The notes under the pieces were generated by a model. That model saw only the letters and a program-made list of their open reading frames with translations. It was not told where the DNA came from and searched no databases. A program made the position numbers and the translations under genes. 64,000 bases of DNA from Stropharia rugosoannulata (lineage: Eukaryota; Basidiomycota; Agaricomycetes; Agaricales; Strophariaceae), in contig JANCIK010000005.1 of assembly GCA_028532985.1 (NCBI GenBank), positions 2,114,501 to 2,178,500 of the forward strand, read 5' to 3'. Position 1 is the first letter of the stretch. Every line of letters starts with the position of its first letter. Below, piece after piece: positions 45,206-58,100 of this stretch.

Positions 45206-45831
45206 TTCGACGAACTGGTTTGGGGAAGGCTCGTACTTAGGTGTACTTGCTTGGTACTGGTCAAATTGGAGGGTGGCACGTGCCGCAACAAACAAAGGAC
45301 GCGCGAGATGTCTATTTTCGGCTTGATAAGTTATTCTCATTTTCTTCTTGTTCTCTTTTGGCTGTCTTTTGGCACGTTAACCAATACTAAACTCTCGTCA
45401 GGGTTTCAGCATCACGACAGTGCTAGGCTATTTCAACCCCCTATCTACTTATATTCTGCCCCACTCAGGCTTTGAAACAACTCTACACCGGTCTGTACCT
45501 CTACTTCAATTCCACTTGTGTTGTCCTTGGAATCCACAAATGCCATATGACATATGCTATCGTATGCAAGCGCATTCAAAATCTCTACAGAGCACCATTT
45601 TCCGATTTACTTCGATTCGCCCACCGAGAAACGAAGTCTCAACTTTGGAGCATCTAGGGCTGCTACAGAAATGCTAGAACTAAGTTGTGCTAACTGGGGC
45701 ATTTCTGGCGGTCACTTTCAAAGATAGCATCTGGCGAAGACTAAGTAAACTGGAAATGAGCGGTGATAACAGTGAGACTGCTAAAGATACGTCAACACAT
45801 TACATCTCGCAAGCCCGCTGTGTTATTTAAT
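45206..45831. other. Intergenic region
   Basis: It lies upstream of PAM18 and downstream of the carnitine acetyltransferase gene. Plus-strand open frames at 45420-45677 carry no motif. Nothing else was seen. Confidence 0.5.
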
Positions 45832-48296
45832 CTAAAGATGACTTGCTACTTGGGTTTCTGCGGGCATCTCTGCCTCACACAAGCCTTGCATATCTACCAA
45901 CGCAGCTGTAATAGCATGTTTGAAGGCCGAGGTGGAAGTGAGTGGATTAGGGAACTTGGATTCTATTCCGAACTTGATGCCATCGGGCGCAGCTAAATCT
46001 GAGCTTATGTGGTAAGATGTTGGCATTCTCAGTGCGAACAAAAAGAGACGCACAGTTGATGCCATAGCCGTCGTCGTATGCGGCTCCAAAGCCTGTGCCC
46101 TTGAACAGCAATCCAGCGCTTAGTCCGCTCGTGCTCAACTTCCATCGGGCACTGCGCTCAAATAGCTCGTCTTCCAGAAGCCCTGCTGATTCGCCGTTGA
46201 GTGGTCGCAACAGGAGACGCAACCCAAGGAGATGCCGGTCGAATCCGCGGCCTGTCATTGCTTCGCGAGTGCGGCGGGTGTGCGAAACCAAGGCTTTGTG
46301 AAGGAGTCTTAAACGTTCTGACGGCTACACAAATTGTTTGACGTATCAATTGATTGAGGTGTAAATGGACGGTTAAGAGTACTCACTGTAGCCTTAGGGT
46401 TAATCATACTCAGTACCCAGAGGCGGCTTTCTTGACTGTACGTCCGTAGCGTCTCCGTGCGCCCGCGCTTGAACATTCGCGTTAAAACGGTCTCGTACGT
46501 CGCAGTGAACTCGCCACGCGTCCTATACCATGCCAACTGGAGCGCCATCTGGATATATGCGTCAGGCGAGAGTTTGTAGTTACCTGTGTTTTATTAGTGC
46601 CAGACATAGAATCGCTTCTGAAGACCCACGTATAGACTCTGTTCCATACTTGTCAAAAACAAGAACGCTAGTGTCCGAGTCGTTCATGACTTTGTTTGCT
46701 CGCGACGTGGCGGCCTCACATTCCTTCCACATTTTTGCATCGCCAACCCAGTCAAGCCTCTCCCAGCCCCTTCCATCGATATCATCAACCTCAATTGCTT
46801 TATGCTCAAACGCCTCGGCGTCTACGCCCTGCCCAAGTCCGTATTCGGCGATGATACTTGGTACGAGTGCGTCGACGGGGGAGTGCTCCCCTGAGGCCCC
46901 GGCGCGAGTGGACGGATCAACAATGAGCGTGAAGGCCTTGTCGAAAAAGCGATTCGCCACGTTCTGTGGAGTGCCTCGGATCGCTTGCAGGTGAGAGTCC
47001 AGAGCGCTTTGTGTTGGAGAGCGCGGGTGAACATGGTTTTCAGAGAGGTTGGAGACGAACCATGAGGGCGGGGGAATGGTATAGGTTGTATGGTCTAGAC
47101 TCAGGCCCATAACGGAGTGCAGCATCGCCTGATGAGATTGTCTATTCGTCGGGGAGAGATTAAGGAGGTATTCTAAATTCTGGAAAGGAAGATACGCTAA
47201 GTATGGCCATCCCTGATATTGTTCATTAAATTAACTCACTTCAGCCCATCTGTCTCGTTCGTCGGCACTGAGAACTCCAACCGGGAGCGCTTTCTCTCCG
47301 TTAGCGAGCCGCACTTCTACATCAAGTACTACGGCTCGTAAGCGTGCCTCTATCTCCCCGGGACTGAGTAGAGTTAAGGGTGAATGTGATCCAGAGGGGC
47401 TATGGTAGACTACCAATGAGTAGCACCAGCCGTGTATCATGAGGTGGATAGAGCGGGAAGAGCGGGAAGAAGCGGACTGTGGTTTTGAGAGGGTATCACA
47501 AAGCAACTCAGGTATTCGACCAATGCAGAACAATCTAGCTGTGTTTTCCGCCATCCATGATGCAGCTGCGGTCACCATATAAGCGTAGGGCACAAACAAG
47601 ATAGCAACGAAGCTTACAGGCTGTTAGATTGTGTGTCTGACCCCTGGAATATGTGTCCTTATGTGTAATTACATCACCATATAGATGAGGATTGCTCACT
47701 CTTGGGCCATATTCTCTTTAAACTGTAATATGCGATGCAGCAACCAGGCAGCCCGCCTGAGCTGCCAAAATGTCGTTCCAGCACGATTGTTGTTAGTTTC
47801 TCCTGACAAGGCGCTGCGCGGGATCAGGGGATCGTCATAGAAGGCTAGCCACCAGTTCGAGTTGACCAGTAGTGGGGCCCGCCATTCCAGATAGGCCTTG
47901 TTAACCCAGAAGTTGTCATCGAGCCAATTATGCGGGGAGACCTTGTCTAAGGCTGAACATAGTGTGTTGGAATCAATGAGAAAATAATGAGTTCGACAAC
48001 CCGGCGGAGTCTGGGGAAAACGGACCCAGTAAACGCTCTTGCAGAGTCTGGCCTATCCCAGACTCAAATTCTTTGACCCACTTCTCCCTCAGCGCCCGTG
48101 CTGACTCGTATGTCATTCCGCCACGTATCTCATCTTCATTGAAGAATGGCTCGAGAGAAGCAAGGTATTTGTCTAGTGTTTGTCGAAGAGGGGGCACCGG
48201 AAGGCGACCGCGAGCAGCTGGTCGCGTCCCAGGAACGATTGTCGATTTTGAACGAGTATTCATATGACTCTGCCGAGCAACACTTGCTCTCAGCAT
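45832..48296 (-). CDS. CAT2: Carnitine O-acetyltransferase
   Basis: A multi-exon member of the choline/carnitine acyltransferase family (PF00755), which moves acetyl groups between CoA and carnitine. It starts MLRASVARQSHMNTRSKS, a basic presequence, then LPVPPLRQTLDKYLASLEPF and, after an intron with a GTCCGT donor, LDKVSPHNWLDDNFWVNKAY and RAPLLVNSNWWLAFYDD. Further exons give a DVEVRLANGEKALPVGVLSA segment, GEHSPVDALVPSIIAEY with the catalytic His (near 46885), ALQLAWYRTRGEFTATYE, and the TRRTREAMTGRGFDRHLLGL stretch. The end reads FGAAYDDGYGINYLAAPDG and KFGIESKFPNPLTST and closes with SHL. The C-terminal SHL is a peroxisomal PTS1 variant, and Met-12 could start a form without the presequence. 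Exon limits in 46300-47640 are approximate. Confidence 0.88.
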
Positions 48297-48671
48297 CTTA
48301 TAATATCAGTACGCAGAAGACATAGAAAAACTTGGTACGTGTCGACGGGATCCCGGTTCACTAGTCACTAGTCAGGCCTCATAAACAGGCCGGTCTTCGG
48401 CCTATTTCAAAATTACTCCGAACGGGTGAGCAAGGTCTTGCTACACGTGATCTTAATTGACCGCGACGCGTCTTAAAGCTCAACGCTTGGTCAACGTGGT
48501 CGATAGACCGGGAGTATTTGTTGTAACAAGTGATGTATTGACACAACAGGAATTATAAGAAGTGTATTATGCGTTGAACATGTGCCCATCAGTGGGTAAA
48601 TACGGAATTGACTTGGAATCGACACACTTTGCGTGAAAAAAAAGATATGATTGGGAGCCTACCGAAATAGC
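48297..48671. other. Intergenic region
   Basis: The 375 bases are the upstream region of the carnitine acetyltransferase gene and the 3' end of the nucleotidyltransferase gene. They contain short inverted words such as ACTAGTCACTAGT at 48360-48372, but no gene. Confidence 0.45.
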
Positions 48672-49619
48672 CTATAGATCTGTCTTATATAGACCTTCTT
48701 GAACAATGTATTCTGCAATGTCTTTTGTGACCAATCTTCGCCACGAGCCTTCGGATCTATCATCTTGACCTAAGCTTCCTACTGAGCGTCTGACGGTTGT
48801 CGAGCTGTATGTACTAAGAGTATCGCCCATATCGATGATCGCAATGTGTCCAGAGTCAAGATAATCCTTAACGTGTGGGATGCTTTCAACGCCTTGCGAT
48901 AGGGGGCCGTCTGCGCTTGGAGGCATGGTACGCTTTGCACTAACTATGCGCGAATGGTCACCGGATTCGGCTTCAGGGGAAATGAATTGGCGGAGCGCAG
49001 TAGTCATCGCCTCCTCTGAGGCATAATAGCGTGGTGCAAAGAGACGCTCCAGAGTATCATGGCCAACAAGGAAGGTCAACTCTACGTCGGCCATTGAGGG
49101 AGTTGGAGAAGTTAGAGACGCCAGATGATTCTCAAAAAAAATGCGCAGAATATGCGACTTTCCAACAAATGTAGGCTCGTCAATTATTCCAATGGCTGTA
49201 TTGGCGACTTCCTCTTGAGATAAGCTTTCATATGTGGACGAGGTGGTTTGACTATGATACAATGCATTCATATGTTTGACCAAGAGGTACATCATTTCGA
49301 GTCGTTGTTCATAACGTGCATCACCGGGCTTCAAAGTTTTATCCGCGTTTCTTACAGAGAGTAAAAGCAGTTTTGCGGTGTAGGTGTCCCCTGGTTGACT
49401 TGGAGAAGAGGAGTTGGCCAGATGGAGGTGAGCTAGTGTTGGAGGATTGAACGAAGAGTCGAGAATAGATATCCGAACTGGAGAAGTCCTGATAGTACCC
49501 CCAAGCTTTGGAGGAGGAAGGGGCCAATGTACATGCGGAACATAAGCCAGTTCAAACTTGGATAAACCTTGCTGTACCCGTTGGAGAAGGCGCGGTGCTG
49601 CAGCACGTATGCTGGCCAT
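48672..49619 (-). CDS. NMNAT-family nucleotidyltransferase (POF1-like)
   Basis: One open exon encodes 315 residues from the ATG at 49619. After a helical start (RLLQRVQQGLSKFELAYVP) the Rossmann-type nucleotidyltransferase core begins: RISILDSSFNPPTLAHLHLA holds the (T/H)xxH nucleotide-binding motif as PTLAHLHL. A central block ELTFLVGHDTLERLFAPRYY, and YSSTTVRRSVGS equals the ISSTxxR motif that binds ATP phosphate. The end is RLVTKDIAEYIVQEGLYK. The order matches nicotinamide mononucleotide adenylyltransferases and in particular fungal POF1-like proteins, which are more diverged than the main NMA1/NMA2 enzymes. So NAD synthesis is likely but not certain. An out-of-frame ATG lies at 49653. 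It is divergent from DBP5. Confidence 0.8.
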   Translation of the reverse strand: MASIRAAAPRLLQRVQQGLSKFELAYVPHVHWPLPPPKLGGTIRTSPVRISILDSSFNPPTLAHLHLANSSSPSQPGDTYTAKLLLLSVRNADKTLKPGDARYEQRLEMMYLLVKHMNALYHSQTTSSTYESLSQEEVANTAIGIIDEPTFVGKSHILRIFFENHLASLTSPTPSMADVELTFLVGHDTLERLFAPRYYASEEAMTTALRQFISPEAESGDHSRIVSAKRTMPPSADGPLSQGVESIPHVKDYLDSGHIAIIDMGDTLSTYSSTTVRRSVGSLGQDDRSEGSWRRLVTKDIAEYIVQEGLYKTDL

Positions 49620-49835
49620 GTTGAAGTCCACTGGTAGCTGAGGAACTTCATAAACCAGAACGACTGGTCCAATTCTGCTAGATCAGTCAACACATCAATG
49701 CATCACGACGGAGGTGGGAGCACAAGCCAAGCACAAGCTATGACGGGGGAAGCGCGTTTCGGCCTACGCCGACGATTATCAAAATAGTGATTTCCCCTTT
49801 AGCCACTGCTTGAACCAAGCTTGAACATATCCTCG
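49620..49835. promoter_or_regulatory. Shared promoter of NMNAT-like gene and DBP5
   Basis: Only 216 bases separate the two divergent starts, so one compact region must serve both. No clear TATA box was seen. Confidence 0.45.
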
Positions 49836-51814
49836 ATGTCTGTTTCCCTTACCAAAGACGAAGACGGCTTCATTACTCCAAGTAAGTGTCTGCGCATAAT
49901 CAGAGGATTAAAACTCATACATTTTGAAACCAATAGGCGTCGCCCCAAAGACTACTGTGACGCCGCCGAAGGATGAAGCGCCTGAGGCTCAAACCTCGTC
50001 GGCCAGTGCAGAGGAGCCTCGTGCGTTCGTATCTTCGCACAGCACTTTACACTAAGCTGAAATATTTATCAGGGAAGTTAACGAGTGACTTACTAACTTC
50101 TAGCTTCGAAGTGACTGTGCGTCGAATATGAAATGGATATATGCCACTTGCTAAACATCAAGGACAGGTCACTCTCGCTGATCAACAAGGAAACCCCAAT
50201 TCACCGCTTTACAGCGCAAAGACCTTCCAAGAATTAGGACTGTGCGTTCTTCATTATCCACAAAGTCTCCATCGTTGATCTTTCCGTAGGCATCCTGATC
50301 TCCTTAAAGGCTTGTTTGCGATGGGCTTCGACAAACCATCCAAGATCCAAGAGAAGGCACTACCTTTACTTCTTGCAGACCCGTTAGTAACTACCATCTC
50401 GTACCCTGATTTACCTCAAAACGCGATCCAGACCTACAAACATGATTGGCCAATCGCAGTCGGGAACAGGCAAAACGGCGGCGTTCGTTCTTACTATGCT
50501 GAGTCGCGTAGATTACAACCTAAACAAACCTCAGGTGCGTGTATGCTTTCTTTGTCTTTTTCCCGGTACTCAACTGAACCCAGGCGATCTGTTTGGCTCC
50601 CTCTCGAGAACTCGCCCGGCAAATCATGTCAGTAATCACCGCTATGGGCAAATATACGAACGTCCAGACAGAATACGCGATCAAAGATAATCTTCCTCGA
50701 GATGCAAGCAACATCACTGCGCAGATCATTGTAGGAACGCCGGGAACAATGTCTGATCTACTGAGGAGAAGAGTATGTTTGCAATAATCTTATTTCAATT
50801 CGCGTTCAACTACCTTCTAGGTTATCGACCCTACTCACGTCAAAGTTTTTGTCCTGGACGAAGCTGATAATATGCTTGACCAAGATGGTCTTGGAGAGCA
50901 AACCCTCCGTGTCAAGAAGTAGATATTGTCTCTTTATCTGCCTCTACTCTTCTGATGCCGCTCGCAGTCTACTGCGCGCCAAACCACTGCAGATCATCCT
51001 TTTCTCCGCAACCTTCCCAGACCACGTCCGTGCATATGCGTCAAAGATCGCGCCGAACGCGAATAAGATCGAGCTACAGAAGGAGGAGCTGAGCGTCGAC
51101 AATATCCGACAGTTCTACATGGACTGCAAAAACGAAGAGCATAAATACGATATCCTCGTATCTCTCTACCAACTGTTGACCATAGGACAGAGTATCATCT
51201 TTTGCCAGGTATGCTATTTTTATTATTGGAGGAATCAAGGTTATAAGGGCATACACACATAGCACCGGCACACAGCCGACCGCATCTCTCAGCGCATGAC
51301 CGCGGAAGGACATAAAGTTGCTTCTCTCCATGGCGCAAAAGACGCGTCGGAGCGCGATTCAATCATAGATCGCTTCCGTGAGGGCCGCGAAAAAGTCCTG
51401 ATCACGACGAACGTTATCGCGCGTGGCATCGACATCATGCAAGTTAATATGGTCGTCAACTACGACTTGCCACTCATGAACGAGCGTGTCAAAGGAGCCG
51501 ACGAGCGTCCGGATATTGAAACATATATTCACCGTATAGGTTTGTTGTTCAGATCCCTTTTTTGCCCATGTCACAATTGACTATGCTGACAGGGAGGACT
51601 GGACGCTTCGGACGACGTGGTATCTCAATCAACTTTGTTCATGACCAGAAGACTTGGTCACAAATGGAACAAATTGAAAAGGCTTTAGGCAGAAAAATCA
51701 TGCGAATAGAGACTCACGATTTAGATGAAATGGAAGCTGTACGTTGCATCCCACTTCTACTCTGGCAAAGACTGATTCATACTTTCACAGAATATGAAGC
51801 AAGCACTCAAGTAG
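49836..51814 (+). CDS. DBP5: DEAD-box RNA helicase DBP5 (mRNA export)
   Basis: About ten exons; the first is ATGTCTGTTTCC... with a donor at 49882, and the last is 51791-51814 (NMKQALK). An acidic/Pro-rich N-terminus leads to [13 protein letters not shown] and the Q motif [18 protein letters not shown]. Then follow [15 protein letters not shown] (Walker A), [31 protein letters not shown] (DEAD) and [14 protein letters not shown]. In the second RecA domain are [30 protein letters not shown] and, across an intron, [13 protein letters not shown]. The N-terminal signature and the final [10 protein letters not shown] fit Dbp5/DDX19, which remodels mRNPs at the cytoplasmic face of the nuclear pore with Gle1 and Nup159. 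An intron falls inside HRIGRTG. Exon limits around 50040-50230 are approximate. Confidence 0.93.
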
Positions 51815-52108
51815 ACTGTACATCACAGCCCACGGATAATCTTACTGTTAGTTGACTACCAATCAACGTATTAACACAAACACTACCATTTGAAAAGCAT
51901 TGTTTTTCGATTGATTCATTGAGGCACAACGCTCGGTGTATTCACTTTGTCGGTCCTCATTGACCGGATTTTGAAAGAACAGGAAAAATCTATTGCGAGT
52001 GACTATGGAAAACAGGGATATGACAAGACATGTAAAATATTGATGATATGCGATATGATCCGGGAAACGAGTAGCAAAACAAGAAACGCCAGTGGGAAGA
52101 AAAGACAG
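51815..52108. other. Short spacer between convergent genes
   Basis: The 294 bases separate the stops of DBP5 (plus) and the fatty acid synthase (minus). AT-rich; nothing coding seen. Confidence 0.5.
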
Positions 52109-55100
52109 TTATGATGCTTGAGCAAATGCAATGGCCACCGTCTGTAAAAGGAAAGGTAAGTAAGATAAAAAATAAGAGTAGAGCCGAACAGACAAACCTC
52201 AGAATGACTCAAAGACACGAGGACCTTTGACACGCCCTTTTCCTTGGCCTTGGCCGCAGCCTCTCCATGCAAGTGGACAGTTGGCACACCAGAAGCGTCA
52301 TTTAGAACTTCGATATCCTTCATGGCGGCAGCCGCTCCTTTCGATTTAACCCCTAACGATTTGAAGACAGCCTCCTTAGCAACCCAACGAGCTGCAAACG
52401 ATGATGGGGGAGATGGTTGCGAGCGACAGTAAGTGATTTCAGCATCAGTGAAGTTGCGAGTAACAAATGTTGGGTTATAGGAAGGCACGGAAGAGATGAG
52501 CTCTAAAATGAGTTTTAGATGCATTCTCAATGAGTCAATGGAAGATAGCGAACCTTGGTCAACGCCAACACCCAGTGGAGATGCCTCAGAAAAAGCCCCA
52601 GAAGCGAACATATCTGACACGGCTTTCACGTTCGCGAGGTCTTTGGGAGTGTCGGTGGGTAATGCACCACGGAATGAGTATTCACCAGTTTTAGGATCCA
52701 GTGATGCCCGAGCCATGGAGTTCAGAAGAACTTTGCCCTCCATGTCACCTTGGTAAGGCGGGTGTTCCTTGATCTTGACGAGGGAGTTCTTGATCATCAT
52801 GTCACTCATCGCTTTATACGACTGCAGGCCTCGGATTCTGTTCCTCTTTTTGTACTCTTCGTAGTATGCGGGTTCCAAGGCGCCGAGAAGATAGCGGGGA
52901 TGAACAATGAGAGCAGTTCCACCAACCTGGCCGAAGCCGAAGGAAGACTATGGCGACAGTTAGTATGATGTAAGGAATAAAATAATATATCATACCATGA
53001 CACCAGCCCGAATACCATCGGTATGAATGGTCTTAGAGGGGAACATCAGGAATTGTCGATCTTGGAAGTGGGAATCGACGTTGCTGGGAGTGGGAGTCAG
53101 GATTACGAAGTGCTCAGAAGTTGTCCTAGACTTACTCGCTATTGCGATTGCCAGGAATAATACCAGTGATGACCGTCTGAAGGAGACCAGCGGCTTGCCA
53201 CGCTGCCGATCCACCCTTAGCATGACCAAGAAGACTCTTTTGAGCCATGATAGGCACGGCATTCCCGGGTGTACGGGAAATTGTTGTGAAGATGTCATTC
53301 CAGATACGAGTCTCATTTTCTTCCTATGAGTAAAGAAAAGATAAAATTAAGAAGAGTGAAATGAACAAGTAAAAAAGAACGTACGTTAGCACCGGTGCTG
53401 GTACCGTGGATAGAAAGAATGCCAATGTCATCGGCAGTGAGACCCCAGACAGCCAGTGCCCTCCGCAAAGGCGCAACAGAAGGATCAGACCCTTCGAGCA
53501 TACCATACATGGCAAGAGCATCTTTTTCTTGGCGAGCAGCCTCCTTCTCAAGATTAACTACACGACTCGAGACATATTCAGGATCTAGGGTTTCCCCTAC
53601 TTTCTTGCGAGCTTCGATCTCTTCCTGAAGTTCAGTTTGTTCATGAAGGAGCCACTGGTTGATTTGCGAACGACGGAACGACAGTTGGCGAGAGCGGTAG
53701 GCAACATCAAGGATAGGTAAAGCATGTTTGGTTTTCACTTCTCTTGCAACCGTCAAAGCGCCGCGGCCAGGAGCAGGGACGGATCGACCTGCCTTGTCAC
53801 TAAAAGACGATAAGTCTAAAGACGATTCATAGAGTGCGACATTACTCACGTCGACGTCGACGTAAACGCGAGGATACCGCGAATAGGAGCGCCCAGTTCA
53901 AGGGCAGTCTTCGCACTCATGACAATGTGAACACCGGTGCCCTACATATCGTATTAGGCAAACATAGAATACATACAGAAATGCTTAACTTACTTGAGAC
54001 TCCATAAATCCTGCACGTGAAGTGGTAGCAGGACGGGACATTTCAGTAGGCTCACGCCCCATCGCAAATTCCGTTTCAGCGTTGCTTGTCGCTTTCATGT
54101 TCGCGAATTCGAAAGATCCTTCTTCGCTGAGATCGTCAAAGCCTCCAGCGATCATAACCTTTGCCTTTCCAGATAAAATGGAATCAGACGCAATCTCCAA
54201 AGACTGCAGCGCGGTTGCACTACACAAAGTAAGCAATGAATATCTAAACTTTTAGAGGACTGGAATGCTTACCATGCACCAACAGGTATTTTCACCGGTC
54301 CGCTAGATGATAAAAGAAGGAGGTTTATCCATCCAGCGGTTGTGTTAATGAAACTGGAAATGCGACAATTATGTCAATAATGTGAGTTACTTAAGAAACT
54401 TATTCTTTCACGTACGTTTCTTGCAAGATGTCGTTCTGAACTTCCTTCTCGTCGCGACGATCTTTAAACATCTTGCTCATGCTGACAGTGCCACCCATAC
54501 CGCTTCCCAGAGCAGTGCCGACGTCAGAAGGATGCATATGTTTGTAAAGCTCATAAGGGTCGGTAATACCGGAAGCATTAAGCGCCTCAATGGTACTGAC
54601 CAATGCCCACAACGTAGTACGGTCAGTCTGAGCGATGATGTCGTCCGGAATGCCGTATCGGCCTGCATGCCATCCGGTAGGAATTTGTCCAGCCACTGTG
54701 CGGCTGAACTTGAAGGCTTTCGGAACATAAATGCAAGCTCCTTTCTTCAACTTCGCGAACCACTGTCCACCTTCTCCAGCCCATACATCACACTTGTCGC
54801 CATGTTGAAGCTTGAACTTTGTAGCTTCAGAATCGGAAACTTCAATAGGTTCCAAGTCGTGAATGAGCTCAACTTCCTGGTTAAAGACCTTCTTGTTGGG
54901 ATTATAACCACGGAATAGCTCCGGTTCTGCAAAAGACATGAACGCAATGCCAGAACAAAAATAAACGACACTTACCAATGAGGCGAACACCAGCGTGAGC
55001 GAGAATCTCTGACTCGTAACGACCCTTGATATCCTTGTCGTCAACGGGTTCATTCGTCTTGCTGTCAACCCATCCGACATAAAGAGACCCATCCTTCAGG

Positions 55101-58100
55101 CGACCGTCAAAGTGTTTGATATAGCCCATTAGCCAGGCCATTTCGATGCATCCTTCGATGGTGAACTCCCCACGAGCCTCCATCTCCCATCTTGTGCGTG
55201 AGCTTCCCCAGGGACCAACCTCACCATAACCTGTGACGACAACTACTTTGTCAAGGTCGATCAGGCCGCGAAGATGGGCAAGGTCAGACAACGATTTGGT
55301 CGACTCGAGAGATGGGAAATCGAAGCGGAAGTTGGCGCGAGGAAGGACCTCGACAGTTTGAAGAAGTCGCTCTGCTTCAACACCGTGAATGACTTTGAAA
55401 TCGGCGGAGTTATCGCGGGCAATGGCTCGTCGAAGGTCAGCTTTCTTGTGCAGTTTAACACGGATGCGATTGGTGACATCAGCGAGATCTGGAAGGCGAT
55501 CCATTCCGCCATTCAGGTCTGCCCAGATGGGTTCCACTTGCGTAATGCTGAAGAGGAGAGGGTGCATAAGACCAAGGATGTTGAAGGCCATTTCCTTAGC
55601 CGAGAAGGTGCGCACACCGTAGCTCTCTAGCTCATGAGCGACGATGTTGGTGGGTCCCATGAGGCCTGTACCACGAGTCCAACTAGAAAAGATAAAATGT
55701 TTAGAATAACGTTATAAAAATTATGATGTGTTGATATTTTACCCAATGACAGCACCAGCCAAGCAAAGGTATTCGCCCCAACTCTCCGACGCCCAACGTT
55801 GGAAGAGTGTCTCAAGTGATATCTTCGACTCTGAGTACAAACCATCATTCCCAAAGAGGCCGTGGTTGGGTGATAGAGGTAAAATAACCTGTGTGGGACG
55901 AGTGACGAATTGGCGACTGGCTTTCTTGGTCTTAACAGCGCCTAAAATGCGGAGAAGGTTGACCAACATCATGCGATGAGCCAACTCGGACCTGTCATCG
56001 AGACCGTCGATCTCGCGACCGTTCTCAGGAATACCCGCGAAGGGAATGATGTAGTCAAGATCCATTCCCAGATTGGCGTAAATGTAGTCAACTAGAGCTT
56101 CAACATCTTGTTTCGATGCCTGATTGAAAGGCACGACGGTGAGAGCCGAGCCCTTGCTGCCGAACGACTGGAAAATTCCCTGATAGTATTCAACTGTTTT
56201 GCGGCTGTAACTGGAAGTGGTGATGACTACGTGAGCACCGCCAGATAAAAGACCTTTCACTATTTCGATACCGATGGACCCCTTGCCGACACCTGTTAAT
56301 AAAGCATTTTTGTCCTTGAACGTAGTGCCAGATGTGGCGATTTCGTGGAGAATGTCCAAGTAAACACCAGTGAGATTGCTACTGTATTCCCATGTAGAGC
56401 CAACCTTGCGCTTTAAGTGAAGAAGGGGTATTTTGTCAGAAGTGATATTGGTAACGGGCGTGATGCCAGTGACTTGTGGGCGGAGGAATTGAGATGATGA
56501 GCGACGGCTGCGTGGCGTTCCCACTCGGGGAGGGCGAACTTCAGGCGTATTTGCAAGAGATTTCACGACACCTTCGTAAAGTGCCTTGATGCGATTCTTC
56601 TGGTCCGAGCTGATTTCGGGCAGGGACTTCACAACAGACCATAACTTGAGCACGTCGTCTTGAACTTTCTGGATGTTGACAGCACCAGACACGGTGTCGC
56701 CGCTAGCCATCTCCTCGACATATGCTTCAAGCTTGCGAACATTTTCGCGCACAACTTCGGAGTACTTGATATCGCCCTTTTCGGTAACCTCAGTGTGAGG
56801 GGCAGTGGGGAAGGTAACTAAAAGAAGTGTTAAACAACGTCAACATCTCATGTGCATCAAAGGAAAACTAACCATCTTTATACACCGGTGGCTTGCCTAG
56901 AACTTCTCGTGTGTTGTCAATCAATTGTTGACCGAATTCCTTGGCCAACCTGTATGTTTCACCCTTCGACGCGTCACAGTGATCAATATTGTATTGCATG
57001 TAGCGCAACATATCGGGATCTGCACGATTGAGGAGGGCAATACAACGGGCAGTGATTTCGCGGTCAACAGTAGTTAAGCGACCGAAAATGATGTCGTAGA
57101 ACATGATTAGGGCATCTTGACGCGCCCAGTTCCACGAAGAGTCGAAGTGACGGGCCTTGAGGATATCGAAGCGAGGCTGAATGCCTTCAATATAGGCGTC
57201 ACCGTGTTCGCGAGTAATACTGTCCAGTTTCGCTTGCAGGGCTTGGCTGTTAGCCTTCTCCTGGTCAAAGGCAATTTCACCCGCACGCGAATCGCGACCG
57301 AGATAGCGCATGTACAACTCAACGTGCTGAGCAGCAAACTTATGTTGATCGGCTTGGAACTTGAGGAACTCTTCGCTGTTGATCACGGCGCCGCCCCCAT
57401 TACCTCCGGCAGCTCCTCCTGCACCAGGTGCGGAGAGCGAGATACCAGAACGTTGAGCGTACACCGACACAACGCCGTCGAGCCAAGTCTTTGCTTCGGC
57501 TTCGGAGGCAAGGCGTTTAGGCGGCTCGAGAGTTGTGGCTAGGATGAGTACTCCGTCAGATCGAGCAGGACCGAGACCCCAGGACTTGGAGAGGTATGCC
57601 TTGATGGCAGATGCATTGAAACCGCCAGGCATTTTGCCACCCACCAAGCGCGACACTAGGCCAATGCTATATTTCCCAAGAGACCCACTGAAACCACTTC
57701 CCAACGCCGAACCGAGTTCCTCGAGAGGGAGCTCTTCGCCCTTTTCAGGAGCAGAGGAGAATTCCTGTTGGAGATCACCTAGGATTTCATTCTGAAGAGT
57801 AGATTTGCCTCCAACGAGGTCCTTGATTGTCTTCGTAAGAGGTATCTCATCAACACGTTTCTTCAGCTTCTGTGCCACAATAACGAGCAAAATGTCTATT
57901 GCTTTCACAGGAACGTCGTCAATACTCGCAACGGGACCAGACGGAGCAGCGACGGGAACAGGAGCAGCGGTCCCAGGAGAACTGGATGAAGCAGCACTTG
58001 TAGCAGGCGAGGCTTCTTCGGCTGCAGCAGGAACTTCAGGTTCATCCTCATACTGATAGTAAATCTCTTTGACGTTCTTGGAGTGGCAAAGAATGGTACG

